From positions 48,053,070 to 48,117,069 of the forward strand of contig OX104114.1 in the NCBI GenBank assembly GCA_944474755.1: a stretch of 64,000 nt of DNA, read 5' to 3'. Every line of letters starts with the position of its first letter. Positions within the stretch are counted from its first letter, which is position 1. This document shows positions 51,001 to 63,300 of this stretch, one piece after another. The stretch comes from Limnoperna fortunei. Taxonomy: Eukaryota; Mollusca; Bivalvia; Mytilida; Modiolidae. Made by a program: the position numbers and the translations under genes. The notes beneath the pieces are model-generated. The model was not told the DNA's origin and made no database searches. It saw only the letters and a list, made by a program, of their open reading frames with translations.

Positions 51001-53577
51001 TTCTTGACAATTTAAGAAAATTTTAAATGTACTCTTTTAAATTAACATCTAAAATAAGGTAGAATTATTTTTCCATCCATACACATGTTAGCTAGCATCA
51101 AAAATGAAAAGGTACATTCTAAGAACAAATGAAAGGGAATAAAGTTTTCTACATATTGATACTTTTCCACTGCACTTATTTCTTTGGTTACTTTTTATAG
51201 ATGAAGAAAAATGATGACAGATGAAGAGGAAAGCCAAGACAATATGTCCAGAATATCTGGGTAAGAATATTAGTGGAAATTATTGCAGTGATAAAACAAC
51301 CATTAAAATTTATTGACAATTTAAATATTTTATTAAATGTACTCTTTTAAAACATCTGAAATAAGGTTAAATTATTTTTCCATCCATACACATGTTAGCT
51401 AGCTTCAAAAAGAAAAAGGAACATTCTAAGAACAAATGAAAGGAAATAACGTTTTCTACATATTGATATTTTTCCACTGTACTTATTTCTTTGGTTACTT
51501 TTTATAGATGAAGAAAAAAGATGACAGATGTAGAGGAAAGCCAAGACAATATGTCCAGAATATCTGGGTAAGAATACTAGTGGAAATTATTACAGCAATA
51601 AAACAACCATTAAAACTTATTGACAATTTAAATATTTTTAAAATTGTACTCTTTTAGAATATTATCTGAAATGAGGTTAAATTATTTTTTCATCCATACA
51701 CATGTTAGCCAGTATCAAAAAGTAAAAGGAACATTCCAAGAATAAATGATAGAGAATAATGTTTTCTACATTAAGATATTTTCCAAACTCACTTATTTCT
51801 TTGCTTACTTTTTATAGATGAAGAGGAATGCCAAGACATATTTAATATGTCCAGAATATCTGCGTAAGAATATTATTAGAATTATTTCACAGTTAAAAAA
51901 AGCCATAAAAACTTGCAATTATTTAAAATATTTAAAATATTTTTGAAATGGACTTTTTTAAATTAACACCTGATATAAGGTACAATTATTTTACGATCAC
52001 CAGACATATTATCTTCTGTTAAAAAATTGAAAGCAACATTCGAAGCATATTTAAATGGACATGAAATCTGCTATATATTGAGTTTTTCAATCCATTTATT
52101 TATTTTATTAATAGATGAAGATAGAAGATTACTGATGAAGAGAGGAAGAGCAAGACAATATGTCCAGAATACCTGGGTAAGAATATTGTTGAAAATTATT
52201 GCAGTGATAAAACAATTTTTTAAATTTCTTGACAATTTAAGAAAATTTTAAAAACTGAATGCAACATTCTAAACATAAATTACAGGACATGAAATCGGCA
52301 ATATATAGATTGTGTAAATCCATTTATTTATTTGGTTAATAGATGAAGAAATAAGATGACAGATGAAGAGGAAAGCACAATATGTCCAGAATACCTGGGT
52401 AAGAATATTAGTGGAAATTATTGCAGTGATAAAGCAGCCATTACATCTTCTTGAAAATTTAAATATTTTTTAAAATGTATTCTTTTAGAATAACATCTGA
52501 AATAAGGTTAAATTGCTTTTCTATCTATACACATGTTAGCTCGTTTCAAAAAATAAAAAGGAACATTCTAAGAATAAATGAAAGGGAAAAAAGTTTTCTA
52601 CATATTGTTCTTTTCAACTGGACTTATTTCTTTGGTTACTTTTTATAGATGAAGAAATAAGATGGCATATGAAGAGGAATGCCAAGACAATATGTCCAGA
52701 ATATCTGGGTAAGACTATTATTGGAATTATTTCAGAGTTGAAGAAGCCATAGAAACATACGACAATTTAAAAATATTTTTGAAATGGACATTTTTAAATT
52801 TACACCTGATATAAGCTACAGTTATTAAACCATCACTACACCTGTTAGCTTGTGTCAAAAATTGAAAGCAACATTTTAAGCATAAATGAAAGGACATGAA
52901 ATTATTCTATTTATAGAATTTTTTTTCAATCCATTATTAATTTGCTTAATAGATGAAGAAAGGAGATTACAGAAGAAGAGAGGAACTCCAAGACAATAGG
53001 TCCAGAATATCTGGGTAAGAATATTAGTGGATAAAACAGCCATTAAAACTTCTTGACAATGTACCTATTTTTTTTAAATGTACTCTTTTAGAAAAACATC
53101 TGAAATAAGGTAACATTTTTTTTCCATTAATATAAACATGTTAGCTGTCAAAAAGTAAAAGCAACATTCTTAGAAAAATAAAAGGGAATATAATTTTCTG
53201 CTTATTGATATATAAAGATGACAGATGAAGAGGAATGCCAAGACAATATGTCTAGAATATATGGTTACGAATATTGTTGAAAATTATTGCAGTGGTAAAA
53301 TAGCCATTAAAACTTTTGACAATTTAAATATTTTTTTTAAAATGTACTCTTTTATAATAACATCTGAACTAAGGTTAAATAATTTTTCCTTTCATACACA
53401 TGTTAGCTAGTGTCAAAGAGTAAAATGAACATTCTAAAACTAAACGAAAGGGAATAAAGTTTTCTACTATATTGAAATTTTCCACTGAATTTATTTCTTT
53501 GTTTACATTTTATATAGATGAAGAGAAAACAAGGTGAAATGAAGAGAATGCAAAGACAATATGTCCAGAATATCTGG
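45056..53577 (+). repeat. Exon-intron module array A, 29 modules, ~305-bp period
   Basis: Cores between acceptor and donor: 45056-45115, 45350-45415, 45667-45723, 45960-46021, 46271-46330, 46577-46642, 46896-46957, 47207-47266, 47511-47570, 47809-47874, 48125-48186, 48433-48496, 48731-48792, ~49036-49094, 49341-49399, 49638-49703, 49953-50014, 50265-50324, 50571-50636, 50890-50951, 51201-51260, 51508-51567, 51818-51863, 52115-52176, 52343-52398, 52649-52708, 52953-53014, ~53217-53264, 53518-53577. Nearly all have a pyrimidine tract ending TAG, a core beginning ATGAAG with GAAGA-rich sequence, a core end of TCCAGAATATCTGG, and a GTAAGAAT donor. The modules at 46271 and 50265 have GTTAGA donors. 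Those at 49036 and 53217 have lost the acceptor. Two alternating intron types are seen. Blocks 45960-47266 and 49953-51260 are near copies 3994 bp apart. Confidence 0.9.
47809..47874 (+). other. 66-nt core open in phase 1-1 (representative)
   Basis: Read with one base from the previous core (G), it encodes DEEKSCQMKRNAKTYLICPE followed by CL and leaves one base, so identical cores could be joined without changing frame. The same open form is seen at 46577-46642, 49638-49703, 50571-50636 and 59411-59476 (Arg or Ser before Cys). In the 60-nt class and the 66-nt core at 45350 the Cys codon TGC is TGA. In the 62-nt class it is TTA and the end is shifted by 2 nt. Confidence 0.5.
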
Positions 53578-54694
53578 GTAAGAATATTATTGGAATTATT
53601 TCAGAGTTTAAGATGCCGTAAACACTTGCAACAATTTAAAATATTTTTGAAATGGACTTGAAGAATTAACACCTGATGTAAGGTAGTTATTTAACCATCA
53701 CTACACATGTTAGCTAGTGTCAAAAATTGAAAGCAACATTCAAAGCATAAATGAAAGGACATGAAATCTGCTATATATATATAGATTTTTTAGAAAACAG
53801 GGAAGTAGGTTCCTCTGACACCCAATGGCTTAATGGTGTTTTTTCTATTGATTTTTCTTGGTAAAGATAAGTGAGGTGGCTTTTTTGACATCTCCTTATG
53901 GTATTCTTTTCACTTGTCACCATGCGGAGCTGTTACAAGAAAAGGGGGTTATTACATGACTGAATAATTAGCCATTAAGTTTTATCAGGGCAGTTGTTCA
54001 ACATTGCCAACCATTTCTCAACCCAGTTGAGTTCACTTATTTTGGAATTTAGAAAAATAGAAAGGGGAAAGGGGTCTCTTATTTTATCCCGAACTTCTAA
54101 TGTGTACAGCTATTCTGTTGTGCTTTAGATGATTTTCTATATAAAAAATAGTGATTTTTTATTTTTAAAAGGGGGAATGGCAGCTTTTACACAACTCCTC
54201 ATTGCCTCCAGCTTTTTTGTGCTGCTCCTGAGAATTTTGATGAGTGTAAAGACCTTATTTCTCTTTCCTCCAATAAAATGTATACCTTTCAAAAAAATTT
54301 ATGTATGCAAGAGAGACAGATGACTGTCCTGACTAGAAAGTAGAGTTAATAGGTTTTTTTAAATTTCTTTGTGTTTTTATTTATTTTTTTTTTTGGTTCA
54401 ATTTTTGTGTGCAATTGAAATTATTGCCTGGTATACCAATTGAATTTATTGCCCTGGTATACCAATTGCTAGACATATCTTTGATTATACAGCTTTTTAA
54501 ATTTTTTCTTTGTACAATAAATATAATAATGCAAAATTTCAGAAACAATTATGTCTTTTAAAAAAATTATTATTAAAACGACATTGTAAGTCCAGCTAGT
54601 TGGTGAAGTACAATACTGTACAATATTTCGTTTTCACTGTATTATAAATTATTTTAACAAACATCAAATGGGAGATAACTCCTTTTTTTTTCAG

Positions 54695-54755
54695 GTATAA
54701 AAGGCACAAAAACATCAAAAGTCAAACATTGAAGTCCAGATCTAGAATTTGCAAG
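54695..54755 (+). other. Exon-like piece, leader B
   Basis: Counterpart of 42711-42769, with a TTTTTTTTCAG acceptor and AAG/GTATTT donor. Confidence 0.35.
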
Positions 54756-55743
54756 GTATTTATTGGGTAAAAAATAGAAGCATTTATTGTTCATGCTGAA
54801 TACAGTTACTATACATGTTGTGATAACATACTTCTAAAGTAAAGGGTATCGGTGGGGGGACATTAACTGGTTAAACCCCATTTAAAGAAACTAGCTATCT
54901 CAACAAGAAAATGCAGCCAACATATAATAAGTTAGAAGTCCTTTAGGACTAACCCTGTAACAACTATATTTGGTTTATAGGTTGCTGAAAAAAACATGAG
55001 TCTTGATTAGGTGTTGCTCATGAGTAATTTTTATCACTACTGATGTGGAATAAATTTGATTTTGACACATTTGGAATGTACATGTATATTTTTCTGTCCA
55101 ACATTACTTGGTTCTTTTAAGTTATTTTTCATTTATATTTCAGATGACCAAAGAGGCCTGTTCCTATTTATTCCATATTAACATGAAAACTTTCAAAATT
55201 TATACAAAAATCTTTTTACATGCACATTGAGTATAACTGTTTACATACTCATTGAGTATAAAAGGTGTAGAATTTATTTAGTTAAGTTTAGTTCTAATAT
55301 GGAATGCGATGGTAGAATTAATCAAAGTACCAAATTCCCATATTGGAATCAAAATGATTTATGGAAGGCATGATGTATGGATATGGAACTATGGTTGAAC
55401 ATTGTTTCTGCAAATTTAACACCTTAAAATCATTGAGTGTTAATTTGACTGATACAATGCAAAGCCCATAGTAAAATATACAAAAGATCAAGGCTTCCAA
55501 AAATTATTTTGTGTCTTTAGATGACAGTGGAGTTAAGAGTGGAGTGGAGTTGGGAGAGGAGTTGAGTTGAGAGAGAGTGGAGTTGAGTAAGTAAATTTGA
55601 GTTAATGGTAAATTCAACTCAAGTTTACTTAGTTAAGTTTATTTAATTTAAGTTAGTTCAGTTTAAGGACATCACACCTTGGGTGCAAACATTTTTGGCA
55701 ATCTTTTTAATTTAAATTTTGCAAAAATGGAATAAGCTCATAG

Positions 55744-55842
55744 GACAGTTTTTGCTGGAAGTTTTGTGAACAGAAAAGATCTGATGAAGTGCAGAAAATA
55801 CTTGCCGACAATGGAGTAATTGCATACAAATAAAAAATGCAG
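55744..55842 (+). other. Exon-like piece, leader B
   Basis: Counterpart of 43833-43935. The frame DSFCWKFCEQKRSDEVQKIL...ADNGVIAYK is open except for a stop close to the 3' end. Confidence 0.35.
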
Positions 55843-56392
55843 GTAAACATTTTCATTAATCTTGGAATGAAATTATCCATATTTTATTATTTAACAAGTT
55901 TTTGTTCTTTTACCTTGCCTGGCTTGAATTAATTATTTAAGACCAATTTTTTTTTTACTGAAAATGTTTTTCTGCTTAAGATTGACTATTGGATTATTAT
56001 TGCTTCAAAAATGCTTGAATAATTTTTAATTTAACTTGAATCAATGCTTACAAACTGCTTACAACATCCACATATGATTCTATTATGTTTGCTTATTCAT
56101 TTCACAACCGATAAAAAAATGTTTGGTTTGTAGTTTTCTAAAACAATCCACCAAGTTTATCCCTACCAAAAAAAAGTTTATTTGAATGTTTGAAGAAAAT
56201 TTTTTCACTTTTTTAGAACCTCGGATCTGAAGTAAACTCAGGTTATATTGGGAGTCGACTGTTGTCAACCTACAAGAACAGGTGTATCCAAAATTGACGA
56301 AAGAAGAATAGCCAGTGTCTTTACTTTCCAACAGATCTACATCAAAACAAAAATGTGAATATTCAACTAAAAAAACAATTCTTTCTGTATAG

Positions 56393-56715
56393 ATGTGAAA
56401 CATTAAGGACAACAAAGATGATGCATAGCAGACCCAGACTATATTCAACATCCACATTAGAATGCAAAAGAAGATTCATAATATTTACCTCTGGCAGTGT
56501 GCAACAAGAAGTGGTGACCAGTCAGCTTCTGCAAAGTGAGGTCGAATTAGACATACCCTTTGAAAGCCAACATTCAGCACCATATGACAAGCCCCTACAT
56601 GACTGAACAGCAGCAGATAGGAACCAGTTGGATTGACCAGAATAGCCCAGAATAGTGTGTGCTAACAAGGCAATGTAGACAGTCTGAGGTCCCACCCAGA
56701 CAGACAGCCTAATAA
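56393..56715 (+). other. Exon-like piece (323 nt), leader B
   Basis: The acceptor is TGTATAG, the donor GTAAGTC. A frame is open from the acceptor for about 70 codons (CETLRTTKMMHSRPRLYSTS ... SGSVQQEVVTSQLLQSEVEL ... PYDKPLHD, stop at 56604-56606). It differs from copy A by an in-frame 3-nt change near its start and a one-base change later. It looks protein-like but matches no family I know. Confidence 0.4.
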
Positions 56716-56962
56716 GTAAGTCTTCATCTTGGAGCATAAATGTGCATGTTTTATGATCTGGTTTCTAATACAAGTAAGATACATTACATATTATTGTATG
56801 TATCTGTTTATCTGATCTGCAGCTTAAACTGTTCTAACCAATACACATGTCAGCTGGTGTCATAAAGTAAAAGAAACATTCTAAGAATAAATGAAAGGGA
56901 ATAAAGTTTTCTACATATTGATATTTTTCCACTGTACTTATTTCTTTGGTTACTTTTTATAG

Positions 56963-59900
56963 ATGAAGAAAAAAGATGACAGATGAAGAGGAAAGCCAAG
57001 ACAATACGTCCAGAATATCTGGGTAAGAATACTAGTGGAAATTATTACAGCGATAAAACAACCATTAAAAATTATTGACAATTTAAATACTTTTAAAATT
57101 GTACTCTTTTAGAATAACATCTGAAATGAGGTTAAATTATTTTTTCATCCATACACATGTTAGCTAGTATCAAAAAGTAAAAGGAACATTCCAAGAATAA
57201 ATGATAGAGAATAATGTTTTCTACATTAAGATATTTTCCAAACTTACTTATTTCTTTGCTTACTTTTTATAGATGAAGAAAAAAGATGACAAAGAGGAAT
57301 GCCAAGATATATTAATCATGTCCAGAATATCTGGGTAAGAAAATTATTGGAATTATTTCGATGTTAAAGAAGCCATAAAAACGACAATTTAAAATATTAA
57401 ACTAATTTTGAAATGGACTTTTTTTAGATTAACACCTGATATAAGGCAGTTATTTTACCATCACTACACATGTTAAATAGTGTCAAAAATTGAAATAACC
57501 ATTCTAAGGCATAAATGAAAGGACATGAAATCTGCTATATAGATTTTTTTCAATCCATTTATTTGGTTACTTTTATAGATGAAGAAAGAAGATTACAGAT
57601 GAAGAGGAAAGCCAAGACAATATGTCCAGAATATCTGGGTAAGAATATTATTGGAAACTATTTCAGTAATAAAACAGCCATTAAAACTTCTTGACTGTGA
57701 ATATTTAGAATAACATTTAAAATATATTTGAAATAGACTTTTTTAAATTAACACCTGATATAAGGTACAATTATTTTGCTATCACCTCACATATTAGCTT
57801 CTGTCAAGAATTGAAAGCAACTTTCTAAGCATATATAAATGGACATGAAATCTGCTATATATTGATTTTTTCAATCCATTTATTTATTTCGTTAATAGAT
57901 GAAGAAAGAAGATTACAGATGAAGAGAGGAACTTCAAGACAATATGTCCAGAATATCTGGGTAAGAATATCGTTGAAAATTATTGCAGTGATAAAACAGC
58001 CATTAAAACTTCTTGACAATAAAATTTTTTTTCAAATGCACCCTTTTAGAATAACATCTGAAATCGGGTAAAATTATTTTTCCATCCATACAGTTTAGCT
58101 AGCATCAAAAATGAAAAGGAACATATAATATTAAATGAAAGTGAATAAAGTTTTCTACATATTGATATTTTTCCACTGTACTTATTTCTTTGGTTACTTT
58201 TTCTAGATGAAGTAAAAAGATGACAGATGAAGAGGAAAGTCAAGACATTGAATGTGTCCAGAATATCTGGGTAAGAATATATTTGGAGTTATTTCAGAGT
58301 TTAATAAGCCATAAAAACTTATGACAATTTAAAATATTTTTGAAACAGACTAAAAAAACACCTGATATAAGTTACAATTATTTTACCATCACCACACATT
58401 AGCTTCTGTCAAAAATTGAAAGCAACTTTTCAAAGCATATATAAATGGACATGTAATCTGCTATATATTGATTGTTTCAATCCATTTATTAATTTGCTTA
58501 ATAGGTGAAGAAAGAAGATTACAGATGAAGAGAGGAACTCCAAGACAATATGTCCAGAATATCTGGGTAAGAATATTGTTGAAAATTATTGCAGTGATAA
58601 ACACCCATTGAAACTTCTTAACAATTTAAAATTTGTTTTAAATGTACTCTTTTAGAATAACGTCTGAAATAAGGTAAATTATTTTTCCATACATGTTAGC
58701 TACCATCAAAAATGAAAAGGAACATTCTAAGAACAAATGAAAGGAAATAGAGTTTTCTAAATATTGATATTTTTCAATTGTACTTATTTCTTTGATTACT
58801 TATTTTATATGAAGAAAAATGATGACAGATGAAGAGGAAAGCCAATACTCTTTGTCCGAAATATCTGGGTAAGATTATTAGTGGAAATTATTGCACTGAT
58901 AAAACAGCCATTAAAATTTATTGACAATTTAAATATTTTTTAAAATGTACTCTTTTAAAACATCTGAAATAAGGTTAAATTATTTTTCCATCCATACACA
59001 TGTTAGCTAGTTTCAAAAGGTAAAAGAAACATTCTAAAAAGAAATTAAAGGGAATAAAGTTTTCTACATATTGATATTTTCCACTATACTTATTTCTTTG
59101 GTTACTTTTTATAGATGAAGAAAAAGATGACAGATGAAGAAGAGAGCCTAGACAATATGTCCAGAATATTTGGGTAAGAATATTAGTGGAAATGATAAAA
59201 ACAGCCATGGAAACCTATTGAAGATATAAATATTTTAAATTGTACTCTTTTAGAAAATATCTGAATAAGGTTAAATTATTTTTCCATCCATAAACATGTT
59301 AGCTAGTTTCAAAAAGTAAAAGAAACATTCTAAGAATAAATGAAAGGGAATAAAGTTTTCGACATATTGATATTTTCAACTATACTTATTTCTTTGTTTA
59401 CTTTTTATAGATGAAGAAAAAAGTTGCCAGATGAAGAGGAATGCCAAGACATATTTAATATGTCCAGAATGTCTGGGTAAGAATATTATTGGAATTATTT
59501 CAGAGTTAAAGAAGCCATAAAAACTTATGACAATTTTAAAATATTTAAAATATATTTGCAATAGAATTTTTTTAATTAACACCTGATATAAAGTACAATT
59601 ATTTTACCATCACAACACATTAGCTTCTGATAAAAATTGAATGTAATTTTTCTAAGGATATATAAATGGACATGTAATGTGCTATATATTGATTTTTTCA
59701 ATCCATTTATTAGTTTGCTTAATAGATGAAGAAAGAAGATTACAGATGAAGAGAGGAACTCCAAGACAATATGTCCAGAATATCTGGGTAAGAATATTGT
59801 TGAAAATTATTGCAGTGATAAAACACCCATTAAAACTTCTTGACAATTTAAAAATTTTTTTAAATGTACTCTGTTAGAATAACATCTGAAATAGTGTAAA

Positions 59901-62900
59901 ATTATTTTTCCATCCATACACATGTAAGCAAGCATCAAAAATAAAAAGGAACATTCTAAGAACAAATGAAAGGAAATAAAGTTTTCTACATATTGAAATT
60001 TTTCCACTGTACTTATTTCTTTGGTTACTTTTTATAGATGAAGAAAAAAGATGACAGATGAAGAGGAAAGCCAAGACAATATGTCCAGAATATCTGGGTA
60101 AGAATATTTGTGGAAATGATTGCAGTGATAAAACAATCATTAAAATTAATTGACAATTGAAATATTTTTTAAAATGTACTATTTTTAAACATCTGAAATA
60201 AGGTTACATTATTTTTTCCATCCATACACATGTTAGGTAGTTTCAAAAAGTAAAAGGAACATTCTAAGAAGAAATTAAAGGGAATAAAGTTTGCTACATA
60301 TTGATATTGATGACCGATGAAGAGGAATGCCAAGACATATTGATAATATGTCCAGAATATATGGTTACGAATATTATTAGAATTATTTCAGAGTTAAAGA
60401 AGCCATAAAAACTTAAGACAATTTAAAATATTTAAAATAATTTTTAAATGGACTTTTTTGGATTAACAGTTGATATAAGTAAGGTACATTTATTTTACCA
60501 TCACCACACATATTAGCTGCTGTCAAAAATTGAAATCAACATTCTAAGCATATCTAAATGGACATGAAAACAGCTCTTATATATTGATTTTTTCCATCCA
60601 TTTATTTATTTCATTAATAGATGAAGGAAGAGGATTACAGATGTAGAGAGGAGCTGTAAGACAATATGTCCAGAATATCTGGGTAAGAATATTTGGTGAA
60701 ATTATTGCAGTGATAAAACAGCCACTAAAACTTCTTGACATTGTGAATATTTTTTTTTAAATTATTACTCTTTTAGAATAACATCTGAAATAAGGTAAAA
60801 TTATTTTTGCATCAATATAAATATGTTAGCTGCTGTCAAAAATTACAAGCAACATTCTAAGAATCAATTAAAGGGAATCAAGTTTTCTACATATTGATAT
60901 ATTTTCATCTGTACTTATTTCTTTGGTTACTTTTTATAGATGAAAAAATAAGATAAAAAATGAAGAGGAATATTAAGACAATATGTCCAAAATATCTGGG
61001 TAAGAATATTATTGGAATTATTTCAGAGTTAAAGAAGCCATAAATACATACGACAATTTAAAATATTTTTGAAATGGACTTTTTTTAATTAACACCTGAT
61101 ATAAGCTAGTTATTTTACTATCACTTCACATGTTAGCTAGTGTCAAAAATTGAAAGCAACATTCATTCCAAGTATAAATTAAAGGACATGAAATCTGCTA
61201 TATATAGACGTTTTCAATCCATTTATTTGTTTAATAGATGAAGAAAGAAGATTACAGATGAAGAGAGGGACTCCCAAGACAATAGGTCCAGAATATCTGG
61301 GTAAGGATATTTGTGGAAATTATTGCAGTGATAAAACAGCCATTAAAACTTCTTGACAATTTAAATATATTTTAAATTGTACTCTTTTAGAATAACATCT
61401 GCAATAAGGTTTAATTACTTTTCCATTCATACACATGTTAGCTAGTTTCAAAAAGGAAAAGGATCATTCTAAGAATAAATGAAAGTTTTCTACATATTGA
61501 TATTTTCCATTGTACTTATTTCTTTGCTTACTTTTCATAGATGAAGAAAGACGATGACAGATGAAGGGAATACCAAGACATATTTAATATGTCCAGAATA
61601 TCTGGGTAAGAATATTTAATTTGGAATTATTTCGGAGTTAAAGAAGCTATAAAAACTTATGACAAGATAAAATATTTAAAATATTTTTTTTCGGATTAAT
61701 GTTTGATATAAGGTACAGTTATTTTACCATCACTACACATGTCAACTGGTGTCAAAAACTGAATGCAACATTCTAAACATAAATTACAGGACATGAAATC
61801 GGCAATATATAGATTGTGTAAATCCATTTATTTATTTGGTTAATAGATGAAGAAATAAGATGACAGATGAAGAGGAAAGCACAATATGTCCAGAATACCT
61901 GGGTAAGAATATTAGTGGAAATTATTGCAGTGATAAAGCAGCCATTACATCTTCTTGAAAATTTAAATATTTTTTAAAATGTATTCTTTTAGAATAACAT
62001 CTGAAATAAGGTTAAATTGCTTTTCTATCTATACACATGTTAGCTCGTTTCAAAAAATAAAAAGGAACATTCTAAGAATAAATGAAAGGGAAAAAAGTTT
62101 TCTACATATTGTTCTTTTCAACTGGACTTATTTCTTTGGTTACTTTTTATAGATGAAGAAATAAGATGGCATATGAAGAGGAATGCCAAGACAATATGTC
62201 CAGAATATCTGGGTAAGACTATTATTGGAATTATTTCAGAGTTGAAGAAGCCATAGAAACATACGACAATTTAAAAATATTTTTGAAATGGACATTTTTA
62301 AATTTACACCTGATATAAGCTACAGTTATTAAACCATCACTACACCTGTTAGCTTGTGTCAAAAATTGAAAGCAACATTTTAAGCATAAATGAAAGGACA
62401 TGAAATTATTCTATTTATAGAATTTTTTTTCAATCCATTATTAATTTGCTTAATAGATGAAGAAAGGAGATTACAGAAGAAGAGAGGAACTCCAAGACAA
62501 TAGGTCCAGAATATCTGGGTAAGAATATTAGTGGATAAAACAGCCATTAAAACTTCTTGACAATGTACCTATTTTTTTTAAATGTACTCTTTTAGAAAAA
62601 CATCTGAAATAAGGTAACATTTTTTTTCCATTAATATAAACATGTTAGCTGTCAAAAAGTAAAAGCAACATTCTTAGAAAAATAAAAGGGAATATAATTT
62701 TCTGCTTATTGATATATAAAGATGACAGATGAAGAGGAATGCCAAGACAATATGTCTAGAATATATGGTTACGAATATTGTTGAAAATTATTGCAGTGGT
62801 AAAATAGCCATTAAAACTTTTGACAATTTAAATATTTTTTTTAAAATGTACTCTTTTATAATAACATCTGAACTAAGGTTAAATAATTTTTCCTTTCATA

Positions 62901-63081
62901 CACATGTTAGCTAGTGTCAAAGAGTAAAATGAACATTCTAAAACTAAACGAAAGGGAATAAAGTTTTCTACTATATTGAAATTTTCCACTGAATTTATTT
63001 CTTTGTTTACATTTTATATAGATGAAGAGAAAACAAGGTGAAATGAAGAGAATGCAAAGACAATATGTCCAGAATATCTGG
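56963..63081 (+). repeat. Exon-intron module array B, 21 modules, ~305-bp period
   Basis: Cores: 56963-57022, 57273-57334, 57579-57638, 57899-57960, 58207-58270, 58505-58566, ~58810-58868, 59115-59173, 59411-59476, 59726-59787, 60038-60097, ~60308-60364, 60621-60682, 60940-60999, 61238-61300, 61541-61605, 61847-61902, 62153-62212, 62457-62518, ~62721-62768, 63022-63081. The signals are the same as in array A. Modules from 57899 to 59787 correspond to 48125-50014 in A. Those from 61847 onward correspond to 52343 onward. The modules at 58810, 60308 and 62721 lack a good acceptor; 60308 and 62721 also lack the GTAAG donor. Confidence 0.9.
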
Positions 63082-63300
63082 GTAAGAATATTATTGGAAT
63101 TATTTCAGAGTTTAAGATGCCGTAAACACTTGCAACAATTTAAAATATTTTTGAAATGGACTTGAAGAATTAACACCTGATGTAAGGTAGTTATTTAACC
63201 ATCACTACACATGTTAGCTAGTGTCAAAAATTGAAAGCAACATTCAAAGCATAAATGAAAGGACATGAAATCTGCTATATATATATAGATTTTTTAGAAA

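Larger units (their letters stand above)
41811..53796 (+). repeat. Macro-repeat unit A (12.0 kb): leader plus exon-like array
   Basis: It starts at ACGGGGAAGTATGTTCC, the counterpart of ACAGGGAAGTAGGTTCC in units B and C. A ~3-kb leader (41811-44830) is followed by 29 exon-like modules up to 53577. The leader carries AATAAA at 42295-42300 and exon-like pieces at 42711, 43241, 43833 and 44486. Unit A is more diverged from B in the leader than B is from C. Confidence 0.85.
52251..61754. repeat. 9504-bp recent tandem duplication unit
   Basis: 52251-54496 and 61755-64000 correspond base for base at an offset of 9504 with hardly any differences. The left copy starts abruptly inside a module intron: the spacing between cores 52115 and 52343 is 228 bp instead of ~305. 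The homologous site at 61755 lies in a normal-length intron, so 52250/52251 is the junction. Confidence 0.8.
53797..63300 (+). repeat. Macro-repeat unit B (9.5 kb)
   Basis: It has the same order as unit A: leader with AATAAA at 54272-54277, exon-like pieces at 54695, 55144, 55744 and 56393, then 21 modules to 63081. Offsets to A differ by block (5455, 9774 and 9504 bp), so B is a mosaic built by unequal exchange. Confidence 0.85.

Noticed and set aside
45056..53577. Module cores as zinc fingers (CPEC motif)
   Set aside because: Only one C-x-x-C and one further Cys per 22 residues and no His partners at a conserved distance; not a known finger.
54129..54323. 64-codon frame with a hydrophobic, signal-peptide-like start (repeated at 63633)
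   Set aside because: B and C agree only because of the recent duplication; the older copy A (about 42190) is disrupted within ten codons.
56083..56457. 124-codon minus-strand frame
   Set aside because: Antisense to exon-like pieces, not open in copy A, and of low-complexity composition.
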